64,000 nucleotides of DNA from Bradyrhizobium sp. AUGA SZCCT0176. GTDB taxonomy: Bacteria > Pseudomonadota > Alphaproteobacteria > Rhizobiales > Xanthobacteraceae. The DNA lies in the NCBI RefSeq assembly GCF_018130145.1, contig NZ_JAFCMB010000012.1, forward strand, positions 62,001-126,000, given 5' to 3'. The notes below the pieces were generated by a model. It made no database searches. It worked only from the letters and a program-made list of their open reading frames with translations, and was not told the DNA's origin. The first letter of the stretch is position 1; the number at the start of each line of letters is the position of its first letter. Position numbers and translations under genes: made by a program. Shown piece by piece: positions 1-9,126 of the stretch.

Positions 1-1367
1 TTCCCTGGGCCTGGGAAAGCTTTCCGGATTACATGGAGTGGCTGTCGAAAAGGAATTTCGACATGGATGTCGGCGCGCAGCTGCCGCACGCGGCCTTGCG
101 CGTCTATGTGATGGGCGACCGCGGCGCGCGCCGCGATCCCTCCACGCCTGACGACAACAAGGCGATGGCGGCGCTCGCCGCCGACGCCGTGCGCGCGGGC
201 GCACTCGGTTTCTCGACCTCGCGCACCCTCAACCACCGCACATCGACCGGCGACTACACGCCGACCTTGAAGGCCGGCGAGGACGAGCTGACCGCGATTG
301 CCGCCGCGATGCACGGCCAGGGCCGCAGCGTGCTGCAATTCGTGCTCGATCTCTCCACCCTCAACGAAGATCTGCCGATGATGCTGCGGGTGGCCGAGAA
401 CACCAAAATCCCGGTGTCGTTCTCGATCACGCAAAACGACAAGGCGCCGCAGCGCTGGCGCCAGACGCTCGACACCATCGCGGAGGCTTCCGCGCGCGGC
501 CTGTCGATCACCGCGCAGATCGCCGCCCGCCCGGTCGGGCTGATGCTGGGCCTCGAATTGTCGCGCAACCCGTTCCAGACCCATCCGAGCTATCAGGCGA
601 TCGCGAAACTGCCGTTGAAGGAGCGGCTGGCACGTTTGCACCAGGCGGAAGTGCGCGCCGCGATCCTGAGCGAACACGCGACCGCGACCGATGACCCGCT
701 GTTCTTCCGGCCGAACTACGACAAGATGTATCTGCTCGGCAATCCCCCTGATTACGAACAGCCGCCGGAAAATACGTTGGGCGCGCAGGCCCGCCGCTTG
801 GGCAAGCAGGCGGAAGAGCTGGCCTACGACGCGATGCTCACCGACGACGGCCGCGGCATGCTCTACGTGCCGTTCCTCAATTATGCCGACGGCAATCTCG
901 ATGCGACGCGCGAGATGCTGCGCGACCCGAACGCGGTGCCGGGCCTTTCCGACGGCGGCGCGCATTGCGGCATCATCTGCGATGCAAGCTTCCCGACCTA
1001 CCTTCTGACGCACTGGACCCGCGACCGCAGCCGCGGCGAAAAACTCTCGATCCCGTTCGTGGTCGCGGCGCAGTCGCGCAAGACCGCGCTCTCGGTCGGC
1101 CTCTACGATCGCGGCGTGATCGCGCCGGGCTTCAAGGCCGACGTCAACGTGATCGACTACGACAAATTGCATCTGCATCCACCGAAGGTACATTACGATT
1201 TGCCGGTCGGCGGCCGCCGGCTGATGCAGCAGGTCGACGGCTATGACGCCACCATCGTCTCCGGCGTGGTGACGCAGCGCGGCGGCAAGGCCACCGGCGC
1301 ACGCCCCGGCAAACTGGTGCGCGGCGCGCAGGGTATCCAGCCGAAGTTTGGCGCGGCGGCGAGCTGA
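1..1367 (+). CDS. N-acyl-D-amino-acid deacylase / D-aminoacylase-type amidohydrolase, 5' truncated
   Basis: The frame is open from base 3 with no start in view. Residues before the first internal Met read PWAWESFPDYMEW, which is typical of the middle of D-aminoacylases, so the gene begins outside the window. About 455 residues are visible of a family usually near 570. These metal-dependent amidohydrolases remove the N-acyl group from D-amino acids. Visible landmarks are the GDRGARR stretch, the LGFSTSRTLNH segment, a late LSDGGAHCG motif whose Asp/His suit the metal site, and the C-terminal GVIAPGFKADVNVIDYD signature of the amidohydrolase beta-sandwich. The last ~85 bases recur in degraded form about 480 bp downstream. 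Family call is firm; the exact N-acyl substrate is not. Confidence 0.85.
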   Translation, partial: PWAWESFPDYMEWLSKRNFDMDVGAQLPHAALRVYVMGDRGARRDPSTPDDNKAMAALAADAVRAGALGFSTSRTLNHRTSTGDYTPTLKAGEDELTAIAAAMHGQGRSVLQFVLDLSTLNEDLPMMLRVAENTKIPVSFSITQNDKAPQRWRQTLDTIAEASARGLSITAQIAARPVGLMLGLELSRNPFQTHPSYQAIAKLPLKERLARLHQAEVRAAILSEHATATDDPLFFRPNYDKMYLLGNPPDYEQPPENTLGAQARRLGKQAEELAYDAMLTDDGRGMLYVPFLNYADGNLDATREMLRDPNAVPGLSDGGAHCGIICDASFPTYLLTHWTRDRSRGEKLSIPFVVAAQSRKTALSVGLYDRGVIAPGFKADVNVIDYDKLHLHPPKVHYDLPVGGRRLMQQVDGYDATIVSGVVTQRGGKATGARPGKLVRGAQGIQPKFGAAAS

Positions 1368-1456
1368 CGCAGGTTCGGCTTAGCCGCAATCGAGGTCGAT
1401 CGCGTTACCGCGCTTCGACACCCAACGTCGCAACGCTCGTTCCAGCTCGCCGCGGA

Positions 1457-1648
1457 TCAGGCGCCGCCAAACTTGGACGGATCATTGTAGCTCGGGGTCT
1501 GGTCCTGCAGCACGGGCGGGAAGCGCGGGTCCACAGGCTGGACGGGACGGACAATGACATGTCGCGGCTTGGCGTGATGCACCTTCTTTGCGGCGCTGGC
1601 AGAAGCACTAAAGGCGATCAAAACACCTAGGGCCAACACAAAACGCAT
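1457..1648 (-). CDS. Small exported hypothetical protein (63 aa)
   Basis: A 63-residue protein with a clear signal peptide (MRFVLALGVLIAFSASASA, cleavage likely near residue 20) followed by a short basic, Pro- and His-containing mature part (KKVHHAKPRHVIVRPVQP). An AAGGA ribosome site lies 8-9 bases before the ATG. No domain is recognised. Bradyrhizobium-type genomes carry many such short secreted proteins. It lies between the deacylase and a degraded copy of that gene's 3' end, and is not obviously in an operon. Confidence 0.55.
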   Translation of the reverse strand: MRFVLALGVLIAFSASASAAKKVHHAKPRHVIVRPVQPVDPRFPPVLQDQTPSYNDPSKFGGA

Positions 1649-1663
1649 CGCAAATATCCTTTA

Positions 1664-1693
1664 ATCAGCTACCCCGTTTGATCAGCTACCCCG
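1664..1693. repeat. Short direct repeat upstream of the small exported gene
   Basis: The 13-mer ATCAGCTACCCCG occurs at 1664-1676 and again at 1681-1693, a 17-bp period, just upstream of the ribosome site of the 63-aa gene on the minus strand. It may be a slippage product or a pair of binding sites; nothing further can be said. Confidence 0.5.
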
Positions 1694-1761
1694 CTTCCCA
1701 TGTGTAGGGCGGAACGCAGCGCCGCAATCTGTGACGGCATCAGGATCGCTCAAATCGGGGT

Positions 1762-1848
1762 GATCGCAAGGCACAGGCGCACGCCCGGGCAAACCGCTGC
1801 GCGGGGGCGCAGGGGTGTCACAACCGAAGTTTGGCGCCTCGGCGCGTC
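1762..1848 (+). pseudogene. Degraded duplicate of the 3' end of the N-acyl-D-amino-acid deacylase gene
   Basis: Read on the plus strand, this stretch aligns with the deacylase 3' end at 1282-1367. Shared blocks include the run around GGCGCACGCCC-GGCAAAC (1777-1793 against 1297-1313) and CCGAAGTTTGGCGC (1823-1836 against 1341-1354), with small indels and substitutions. The frame is broken, so it is a non-coding remnant. It overlaps by two bases the last codon of the minus-strand 430-aa gene. A tandem duplication followed by decay, or loss of a second deacylase copy, would both explain it. Confidence 0.6.
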
Positions 1849-3139
1849 AGGCCTTGGTCGCAGCCTCAGTCACGAACTGATGACCGACCCACCATACGGA
1901 TTGGCGGGGATTCAATGCCTCATGCAGCATGGCGTATCCGCAGGCCTTGAACACGATTTCGCTCAGCGCCGCCGTGAGAAGCTTGCGGCCGTCCTTGTGC
2001 ATGTCGATAATTGCTTTCGACGTGGCGTGCATCAATTCCATCTGCTCGGGACCATTGTGCTGCGGCCATTGTTCGAACTTCGTCCAGCGCTGAATAATGT
2101 CTGACCGGAAATAATTGTCGGTGAGCTCGATCAGTGCCTCAAGGCTGTGCTCGGGCTTCAGCAGGTCAGAACACTCGGCCAGAAGTTTTTTGGTAACCGG
2201 ATGATCGGGCGCCTCTTTTTTGAAGGCGGCGAGAAGCGGATAGAGCGCCACTTCAACACCCAGAAATATCGAGCTTGAATTGGTCAGTATCTCCGGCGCA
2301 TTGAAGACACTCGCTTTCACGCCATCCGCGGTCGCGCGCCGCGCGATATTCTCGAGTTCGATTTTCGCGAAACCCTGCAGGTAGGGTGAGTAGCTCTGCC
2401 AGTGATACTCGCCGGCAATAAGGATCTCGGTGCCATGATAGCCGTAGGCCACGTAAGAAACCTGACCGCCGTTCTTGGCGACGCTGTCGCGCAGCCCGGA
2501 ACTCAGTTCGATCAGATCCGAAAGGCTATTCGCGCTCACATCCATAAAGCTCATTTCGCAGAGCCGGCCGAGGTCGCCTTCCCAAAATTCCTTGGAAGAG
2601 GTCGCGGTCCCTTTGAAGACCCGGTTCATCACGGGCATCATGATCTTCGCGCGCGGAACTCCGCCGGCCATGGTGTGAGCGATCAGGACCTTGGCGCCAT
2701 CGGGAATTTGCTTTTGCAACTCGACCAGATATTGCTGCACGCGCACGCGAAAATTTTCGCGGCCGGCTTTGCGCGACTCTTCCACCTGCGCAAGATCAAC
2801 CGTGGCCTTGTCCCACTCGCTGAGTTTTAAACCCTTGAGCTGGTCGCATGGGCTGAGACCCTTGCTCGATTTTGCCAGATCGAATCCGCATTCCAAGGGA
2901 ACGTTGACCAGCGGCTGGTCTTTCTCGGCCAACTCTTCCGCTGTCAAAGGCCGCAGCTGCTCATTTTCATCGCGGCGTCCGACCGTGCCATAGATGACTG
3001 TCATCCCGGCCTTCTTGGCTTCATCGATCAGGCCGTTGACGTAACCTCGGGCAAAGACCTCGCCGAAAATGACCAGAACGTCGTTTTTGCCGTAGCCTGA
3101 CACGGGGTTGACCTGACGAAGCGGCTCGAACTTTTGCAC
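1847..3139 (-). CDS. Rossmann-like NAD(P)-binding protein, possibly 'FabMG'-type enoyl-ACP reductase family
   Basis: A 430-residue soluble protein with no signal peptide. The start is GTG, with AAGGA seven bases upstream. The N-terminal part (GYGKNDVLVIFGEVFARGYVNGLIDEAKKAG at roughly residues 15-45, then VIYGTVGRRDE) reads like a beta-alpha-beta nucleotide-binding fold. The rest is largely helical. From memory this sequence type is labelled enoyl-ACP reductase FabMG family in public annotation; I cannot verify that here, and no SDR Tyr-x-x-x-Lys motif is obvious. It is flanked by unrelated genes and is probably monocistronic. Confidence 0.5.
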   Translation of the reverse strand: MQKFEPLRQVNPVSGYGKNDVLVIFGEVFARGYVNGLIDEAKKAGMTVIYGTVGRRDENEQLRPLTAEELAEKDQPLVNVPLECGFDLAKSSKGLSPCDQLKGLKLSEWDKATVDLAQVEESRKAGRENFRVRVQQYLVELQKQIPDGAKVLIAHTMAGGVPRAKIMMPVMNRVFKGTATSSKEFWEGDLGRLCEMSFMDVSANSLSDLIELSSGLRDSVAKNGGQVSYVAYGYHGTEILIAGEYHWQSYSPYLQGFAKIELENIARRATADGVKASVFNAPEILTNSSSIFLGVEVALYPLLAAFKKEAPDHPVTKKLLAECSDLLKPEHSLEALIELTDNYFRSDIIQRWTKFEQWPQHNGPEQMELMHATSKAIIDMHKDGRKLLTAALSEIVFKACGYAMLHEALNPRQSVWWVGHQFVTEAATKA

Positions 3140-3273
3140 GCGGATATCCTTGGCTGGAGAGGTTCTTCGAATACTAACAAATTGACCGGTACCAAGTACA
3201 TCGGTTCCATCCTGAACCCAAGCATGAACCCAAGTATCGATACGCTGTCGATACGCGCCGTGCTGGCATTCCC

Positions 3274-3290
3274 CATACCCGGAGGGTATG
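3274..3290. promoter_or_regulatory. 17-bp perfect palindrome CATACCC-GGA-GGGTATG, CsoR/FrmR-like operator candidate
   Basis: The arms CATACCC and GGGTATG are perfect complements around a GGA centre. The site lies immediately before the GAGGGA ribosome site of the surface-protein gene starting at 3309. The ATACCC...GGGTAT layout resembles operators of the CsoR/RcnR/FrmR family of metal or formaldehyde sensors. That link is inference only, because no such regulator gene is in view. It could also be a post-transcriptional hairpin next to the ribosome site. Confidence 0.4.
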
Positions 3291-3308
3291 ATTTGAGGGA
3301 ATTTGGCG

Positions 3309-3890
3309 ATGGTACGAATGTCGATTTTTACAGGCAGATTAGGTCTCGCGCTCGTCCTGGCGGCGCTCTGTCTGGGCGGGCGGACGGCCCATGCCCAGGC
3401 CGCCCCCGTGCCATATTGGAGCCCGAGTTGGCCCCTCGGCTTTGGCGGGACCCTGCCCTCCGACCAGGACTCCCCGACGCGCTACAATTTCCAGAACGGC
3501 ATGTTTATCAGCGGCACCAGCATTCCTGCGGGAATGAACTGGAACGGCATCAACCAGGCTGGAGCGTTCGGCAATTTCGGCTCGCTCCGTTACGAGGGTA
3601 TGCAGGCCGGCTACAATTTCGGAAGCCCGGGCGGGTTACCCGTTTCGCTCTATGCCGGGTTCGAAACCTTGAAATACGATAGCGGCATCGGCGGTCCGTT
3701 TGCGGCGTTCGACAAGAAGTCCGGCACATTGCCGGGCTATCGCGCGAATGCCGGCATCGAATTTCAGCCGGCGCCGAATCTTAGCCTGTCACTCGGATTC
3801 GGCTACACCCAGCGGTCCGGGAGCATCCCCATCGACAGCGAAATCAATTCGCTGCCCGGCGCTTCGATTATCCCCAGCGCTCCCCGCTGA
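3309..3890 (+). CDS. Outer-membrane beta-barrel-like (porin-family) surface protein
   Basis: About 193 residues with a signal peptide (SIFTGRLGLALVLAALCL..., cleavage near AHAQA). The mature part is rich in Gly, Ser and aromatics with alternating strand-like segments (LRYEGMQAGYNFG, VSLYAGFETLKYD, LSLSLGFGYTQRSG), as in the small OmpA-like barrels common in Bradyrhizobium. The ATG at 3309 is preferred over an upstream TTG at 3303, because GAGGGA (3295-3300) lies eight bases before it. The barrel seems short for eight strands, so it may be a partial or divergent member. It is convergent with the amidase gene. Confidence 0.6.
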   Translation: MVRMSIFTGRLGLALVLAALCLGGRTAHAQAAPVPYWSPSWPLGFGGTLPSDQDSPTRYNFQNGMFISGTSIPAGMNWNGINQAGAFGNFGSLRYEGMQAGYNFGSPGGLPVSLYAGFETLKYDSGIGGPFAAFDKKSGTLPGYRANAGIEFQPAPNLSLSLGFGYTQRSGSIPIDSEINSLPGASIIPSAPR

Positions 3891-3923
3891 CGCAGGGCTT
3901 CCGGCCAAGTCCGGTCGTCGCCA

Positions 3924-4964
3924 TCAGAGCGGACCGAGGATGCCCCATCGACGATCGCAATATTCCTTGATGGCCGCGGCGACACCGCTGCTGATGATGT
4001 CCCGGCGTTCGGCTGAGTCCATCTGGAGCTCTTCGTCCCGGTTGATGATCGAGCCCGCCTCCAGCAGCACGGCAGCCATCCTGGTCTTTTTCAGCACGAT
4101 GAGCTTGTCATAGCTGTAGACACCGGTTTCCTTGTTCAGCAGCGGATGCTGGTAGCGGCCCATGATGGGCTGCGAATATTGCTCGGCATATTTCAGGCCC
4201 TGGGCCTTCATTTCCTTCGCCAGCAGTTCGGCGATCGAGAGGCTCGCCTTGTATTCCGGGTTGTTGCTGGAAACGAAAACGGAATAGCCGCTGAAGCGGT
4301 CGCTGAAACGGCTTTTCCTGCCGCCGAATTCCCAGTCCTCCAGAAATTTCTTGGGCACGGAGTCATGGTGGATCGACAGGAACAGATTCGCGGGCAGATT
4401 GTTCGCTGCGGCGACGCGCTTGACCAGGCTGGCCCTCGCCTTGCCTTCGGTCAGCAGTAACTTCGTCTCGGTAAAGCCTTCGGCCTTCAGTTTCTCTTCG
4501 ATCCGCTGCGTCAGCCGCAGATTGTAGACGAACTCGGAAACGTTGCGGGCGCTGATCGCGCCTTCCGATTGGGCGGTATGCCCCACATCCAGAACGATCC
4601 GGAACTTTGACGGTTCGCAGGTGGTTGCGACCGTCTTCGAAACCGACGGCTTGGCCGTCGCCTTTGGGGCAACAGCCTTCGCCGTGCGGTGCTTGGGCGC
4701 GGCGGCAGGCTTCGCTACCCTGGCAGGCTTTGCAGCGGCCGGCTTTGGCGCGGCGGCGCGCTTTGGCGATGGACTCTGCTTTGGCGCCTGACGCTTTGGC
4801 GATTGAGCCTGCTTTGACGCGCCCTTGAAGACGTCCGACAGCCAGCCGGCATGGCTGACCTCGACCGGCAGAAGCAGCAAGGCGACCATCGCGGCGGCGG
4901 TGGTGCGGCGGCGGGGCCAACCGCCAAAGCCTGACTGGTCGAATGTTTTCCCTGACGACGGCAA
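3924..4964 (-). CDS. N-acetylmuramoyl-L-alanine amidase (Amidase_3 family)
   Basis: A periplasmic zinc amidase of the AmiA/B/C type, which cleaves between muramic acid and the stem peptide of peptidoglycan. The protein has 346 residues and probably starts at TTG, behind a purine-rich GGGGAGAG site. A signal segment covers residues ~20-40. An Ala-Lys-Pro-rich low-complexity linker covers ~50-115. The catalytic domain runs from ~120 to the end. Zinc-site motifs are all present: DVGHT (His129), the Glu of SEFVYNLRL, SIHHDS, and LLEAGSIINRDEE near the C-terminus. The linker probably spans the periplasm or contacts the wall, in place of the AMIN domain of AmiC. Confidence 0.88.
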   Translation of the reverse strand: MPSSGKTFDQSGFGGWPRRRTTAAAMVALLLLPVEVSHAGWLSDVFKGASKQAQSPKRQAPKQSPSPKRAAAPKPAAAKPARVAKPAAAPKHRTAKAVAPKATAKPSVSKTVATTCEPSKFRIVLDVGHTAQSEGAISARNVSEFVYNLRLTQRIEEKLKAEGFTETKLLLTEGKARASLVKRVAAANNLPANLFLSIHHDSVPKKFLEDWEFGGRKSRFSDRFSGYSVFVSSNNPEYKASLSIAELLAKEMKAQGLKYAEQYSQPIMGRYQHPLLNKETGVYSYDKLIVLKKTRMAAVLLEAGSIINRDEELQMDSAERRDIISSGVAAAIKEYCDRRWGILGPL

Positions 4965-5075
4965 TCCCCACTCTCCCCCAGAGTGACTTCTATGCGCGCT
5001 TCATGACCGCATCGGACAGCATCGGCCGGGAGTATGAAGCATGAGTTACCGGTTGCAAGGTTCCACCGGCCGGCT

Positions 5076-6182
5076 TCAAACCTTTTGCCCCGCCTTGATC
5101 TCCTTGAACCTGGCAAGCGCTTGTTCGAATTTGGCATTGAACAGCCACATCGCATCGAGGATTTCGCGCATGGTTGCAGACGTCCGCGCCCTGTCGGCCT
5201 GTCCAAAGGTGAAAACGCTGTTGTTCCGCAAGAATCCCATGATGACAGGATCGGAAATCCGGTAGTTGAGTAAATTGCCTGACTTGAGCGCGGACTTGGT
5301 CGGCGCGGGAATAATCTGAATCAGCTCGAACAGCTTCATCTGATCGATCGGGTCCGGCAGCGTCTTCACGATCGACGGCACCTGCGGAAAAACCTCCGCA
5401 TGCGCGTTCATCAGGGCATCCCGCACCGAGGTCCAGTGGTTGAACCGGTGATCCATATTGCCGGCCCGCGCCTCCTCCTTGTCGTCGCGCTGGATCAGCG
5501 CAGGATCGAAAGCTGCGATCGACGGCTTGATCGCCGCCCACTTCCGGCGGCCGTTGAGATCTTCCGACGTGCCGGTTTGCAGGCTGCCCTTGTACTTGTT
5601 CGACCGCGCATTGCCGATGGTTTGATTGCCATTGGTCTCGGCAAAGAACAGCCCGAGGCTGATCCGGCCCGCCGCCTCGGCATTGACAGCATCGAGGCCC
5701 TTGGCGCGCGCGATCGCCGTTCCCAGATCGACGACGTCCTTGAACGGGGTATCTGATTTTTGCGCGCTGGCGGGCGGCGCCTGCATCACATCGAAAAGCT
5801 TCCGGTACTCGTCGAGCAGCGGCTCGGTAGCCACGTTGAAATAGGCCGGCGGGATTTCGTATTTGTTGGGCCCACCGATTTTGGACGGCAGCGCGTCGGT
5901 GAGATCCTTGTAGGCGCTCAGCATCTTGTTGCGCGCCAGATAGAGCGCCTGTCCCGGCAGGTTCGGCAACGGCTGCTTCGCATCGATCTGCACGCGGCGC
6001 TGTCCCAGGATCGCCTCGAAGCTCTTCACCGCATCATTGTACGCATTGAGCGCGTCCGATTGCGTCTTCGTGAGCCCCTGCGCCATCGCGGTGTCTGTCA
6101 AACCGATGACCATCGGCAGCGCGAACAACAGCGCGAGCGCAAGCGCCGCCACGGGCGCGCCGCCAAAAATTCTGATCCCCAT
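5076..6182 (-). CDS. Exported hypothetical protein (368 aa)
   Basis: A 368-residue protein with a hydrophobic signal sequence (APVAALALALLFALPMVIGL, cleavage near AMAQG). The mature region is mostly helical (TKTQSDALNAYNDAVKSFEAILGQRR and the C-terminal KFEQALARFKEIKAGQ), with an Asn/Gly-rich central part (NGNQTIGNARSNKYKG). A GGGAGA ribosome site stands six bases before the ATG. No enzymatic motif was recognised. It lies downstream of the GST and MFS genes on the same strand (19-bp gap) and may be co-transcribed with them. Confidence 0.65.
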   Translation of the reverse strand: MGIRIFGGAPVAALALALLFALPMVIGLTDTAMAQGLTKTQSDALNAYNDAVKSFEAILGQRRVQIDAKQPLPNLPGQALYLARNKMLSAYKDLTDALPSKIGGPNKYEIPPAYFNVATEPLLDEYRKLFDVMQAPPASAQKSDTPFKDVVDLGTAIARAKGLDAVNAEAAGRISLGLFFAETNGNQTIGNARSNKYKGSLQTGTSEDLNGRRKWAAIKPSIAAFDPALIQRDDKEEARAGNMDHRFNHWTSVRDALMNAHAEVFPQVPSIVKTLPDPIDQMKLFELIQIIPAPTKSALKSGNLLNYRISDPVIMGFLRNNSVFTFGQADRARTSATMREILDAMWLFNAKFEQALARFKEIKAGQKV

Positions 6183-6201
6183 GGCCGTCTCCCAACGCCC
6201 G

Positions 6202-6861
6202 CTATGCCGGCCGGTTCATCGTCAGCCGCAGATCCGATCCCAGCGGCATCAGCTCGTAGGGCGGCTTCCAGCCCGGCAGCGCCGCAAGGCGTTGGCGCCA
6301 GGCATCCAGCGCCGGATAATCCGCTGCGATGTCGAAGCCTGTCTCTTCCGGCGGATAATAGACATACCCGGCCAGCGAGAAATCCACGATGGTCGGCCGG
6401 TCGCCCAGCATGAAGGCGCGATCCCTGAGGTGTTTGTCGGCGATTGCAAAACTCGACTCGGTCCGCGCGCGCAGGAACGAAAGGATCGCCGGATGCACCG
6501 GCTCCGGCATGAAAGATCGCTGAAACCGGTGCATTGCATGGTTGTTGGTGAACTTGTGATTATCAAACATGATCCAGCGCAAGGCTTCGTATCGCTCGTC
6601 GGCGGCGGGCGCGAAATGGCCGGTGGTTTCCGCAAGCCAGACCAGGATCGCACCCGATTGCGACATCAACTGCCCGTCGACTTCGAGCACGGGCACCTCG
6701 CCCATCGCATTGGTGCCGGCGCGCCAGTTCGGATCGCGGGTCGCACCGCCCGCGAAATCGACCCCGACCGGCTCCCAGTCGAGGCCGGCGCAGTTCATGT
6801 ACAGCGCCAGCTTGTAGGAATTGCCCGAGGCGCCGATGCAATGGAGCTTGTAGCGGGCCAT
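6202..6861 (-). CDS. Glutathione S-transferase family protein
   Basis: 219 residues with a thioredoxin-fold N-terminal domain (KLHCIGASGNSYKLALYM, then NAMGEVPVLEVDGQLMSQSGAIL, the glutathione-binding cis-Pro loop and SQSGAI segment) and a helical C-terminal domain. The N-terminal SGNSYK position holds the likely catalytic Ser. It follows the MFS gene with a 4-bp gap, so the two are almost certainly co-transcribed. That pairing suggests uptake of a small organic substrate followed by glutathione-dependent conversion or detoxification. The substrate is unknown. Confidence 0.88.
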   Translation of the reverse strand: MARYKLHCIGASGNSYKLALYMNCAGLDWEPVGVDFAGGATRDPNWRAGTNAMGEVPVLEVDGQLMSQSGAILVWLAETTGHFAPAADERYEALRWIMFDNHKFTNNHAMHRFQRSFMPEPVHPAILSFLRARTESSFAIADKHLRDRAFMLGDRPTIVDFSLAGYVYYPPEETGFDIAADYPALDAWRQRLAALPGWKPPYELMPLGSDLRLTMNRPA

Positions 6862-6865
6862 TGGC

Positions 6866-8137
6866 TCACGCGAACTTCGGTTGTGCGGCCTGAGCCAGCA
6901 GCCGCGCCCGCTCGCTGTTAGGCCACAGCAGCAGCAGGCCGAGCAGTCCCGACGACACCATAACGACCGCGTTGATGGTGAAGCCGGTCAGATAGCCGTC
7001 GAGCGGCGTTGCCGCGTGCTTGATGACGCTTCCCATCACCAGGGGAGCGATAATGCCCGCCAGCGTGTAGATCGCGCCATAGATCGCAATCACGGCGCCG
7101 CGCTGCTGCACCGGCGTGAACTCGCCGAGCATCGGCGGACAGACCACATAGATCGAGCCGCTCAACCCGGTACCGACCACGAGCAGCGCAACCATCATTC
7201 CGCCCGGCGCGGAATAGGGCATCATCGCGAGAATCAGGCCGCCGATGATCAGCGGCACCGATCCCAGCACGCCGCGCGCGCCGCGGGTGGTAAAGCCCCG
7301 CGTCAGCATTACCTGCGAAATCCAGCCGGTGAGCAACACGATCACCGCGCCGAACACCCAGGGCAGCACCGAAACCCAACCCGCATCCTTTTGCGAGAAG
7401 CCGAGCCCCTGCACGATGAAGGGCGTGAACCAGGTGAGGCCGAGCGACAGCGCCCAATACGCCCCGAAGGTCGCGGCACAGCAGCCGATGAAGGTGCGCG
7501 AGGTCAGGAGCTGGAAATAGGGAACGCGCGGATCGTTGGCGGCCATCGTTACCGTCTGCACCAGCGGGCCTTCCTTGCCCATGATCAGCCACGCCACCAC
7601 CCACATCAGGCCGACCACGCCGAGCGCGCCGAACGCATAGTGCCAGCTGTGATTGACGATGATCCAGTTCAGCGCGGGCACCGCGAGGATCACGCCGAAG
7701 GCGGAACCCTGCGACAGGATCGCGGTCGGCAGGGTGCGCTTCTCGTCCGGAAACCATTTGTAGATCGCATGCACCGCCACCGCGAACGCCGGGCCCTCGC
7801 CGGCGCCGAGAATGATGCGGCAGATCAAGAGCGTGGTGAAGCTTACGGTACCGACCATCGGGAATTGCGCCACCGACCAGATCACCGCCATCGCCAACAG
7901 AACCCAGCGGGTCTGGACGCTATTGACGATGAAGCCGACGACGATCGCCGAGATCGAAAACAGCAGGAAGAACGAGGATCCGAGTGTGCCGAACTGCTCC
8001 GCGTCGAGCTTCAACTCGGTCATGATCGGCACGCCGGCGAGGCCGACCACGATCTTGTCGGCAAAATTGACCAGCATGAACAGAAACAGCAGAAATGTGA
8101 TTTTCCAGGCGCCCTTGGGCGTCACATGTTCGGTCAT
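6866..8137 (-). CDS. MFS transporter, probably anion:cation symporter type
   Basis: 423 residues with about twelve hydrophobic segments. The N-terminal ITFLLFLFMLVNFADKIVVG and GEGPAFAVAVHAIYKWFPDEKR motifs are characteristic of the ACS (organic anion/proton symport) branch of the major facilitator superfamily, which includes aromatic-acid and tartrate or phthalate carriers. It heads a minus-strand unit with the GST gene four bases downstream. The carried compound cannot be told from sequence alone. Confidence 0.88.
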   Translation of the reverse strand: MTEHVTPKGAWKITFLLFLFMLVNFADKIVVGLAGVPIMTELKLDAEQFGTLGSSFFLLFSISAIVVGFIVNSVQTRWVLLAMAVIWSVAQFPMVGTVSFTTLLICRIILGAGEGPAFAVAVHAIYKWFPDEKRTLPTAILSQGSAFGVILAVPALNWIIVNHSWHYAFGALGVVGLMWVVAWLIMGKEGPLVQTVTMAANDPRVPYFQLLTSRTFIGCCAATFGAYWALSLGLTWFTPFIVQGLGFSQKDAGWVSVLPWVFGAVIVLLTGWISQVMLTRGFTTRGARGVLGSVPLIIGGLILAMMPYSAPGGMMVALLVVGTGLSGSIYVVCPPMLGEFTPVQQRGAVIAIYGAIYTLAGIIAPLVMGSVIKHAATPLDGYLTGFTINAVVMVSSGLLGLLLLWPNSERARLLAQAAQPKFA

Positions 8138-8451
8138 GGCTGCTACCCCAAGTTTATCGTTGCCGATTCAGTGACTTCGGCATGCGATGCTAGCCATGGC
8201 CTCCCCGGCAAGGCAACTGCGCATTTTGACCGGAAACGTGCCCTGCAACTTTGCGCCGCCTGATGCGCACCGTTACAACCGAATCACGATCCCGTCGCCC
8301 CTGATATTGAGGCCGTGAACTGATATCGCGGTCCTGATATGTTGCAGGGCATCACGCCAGGGGAATTTCATGGTCAATTCGATCCATCGCCGCATCGACA
8401 TTTTGGCCACGCCGGCTTTCCCCACGCGCCGGAAGCTCGCGTGATCAGCGC
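8138..8451. other. Divergent intergenic region between MFS and ABC exporter operons
   Basis: About 314 bases without a family-recognisable gene. It must hold the promoters of both divergent units. The only structured item is a 24-codon open frame at 8370-8444 (ATG, GGGGA six bases before it), ending seven bases before the ATPase start. It could be a leader peptide or chance. No clear -35/-10 pair could be chosen. Confidence 0.4.

Positions 8452-9122
<671 letters not shown>

Positions 9123-9126
<4 letters not shown>

Noticed and set aside
6881..8263. 460-codon plus-strand open frame
   Set aside because: Antisense to the MFS transporter gene and charged throughout with no recognisable motif.
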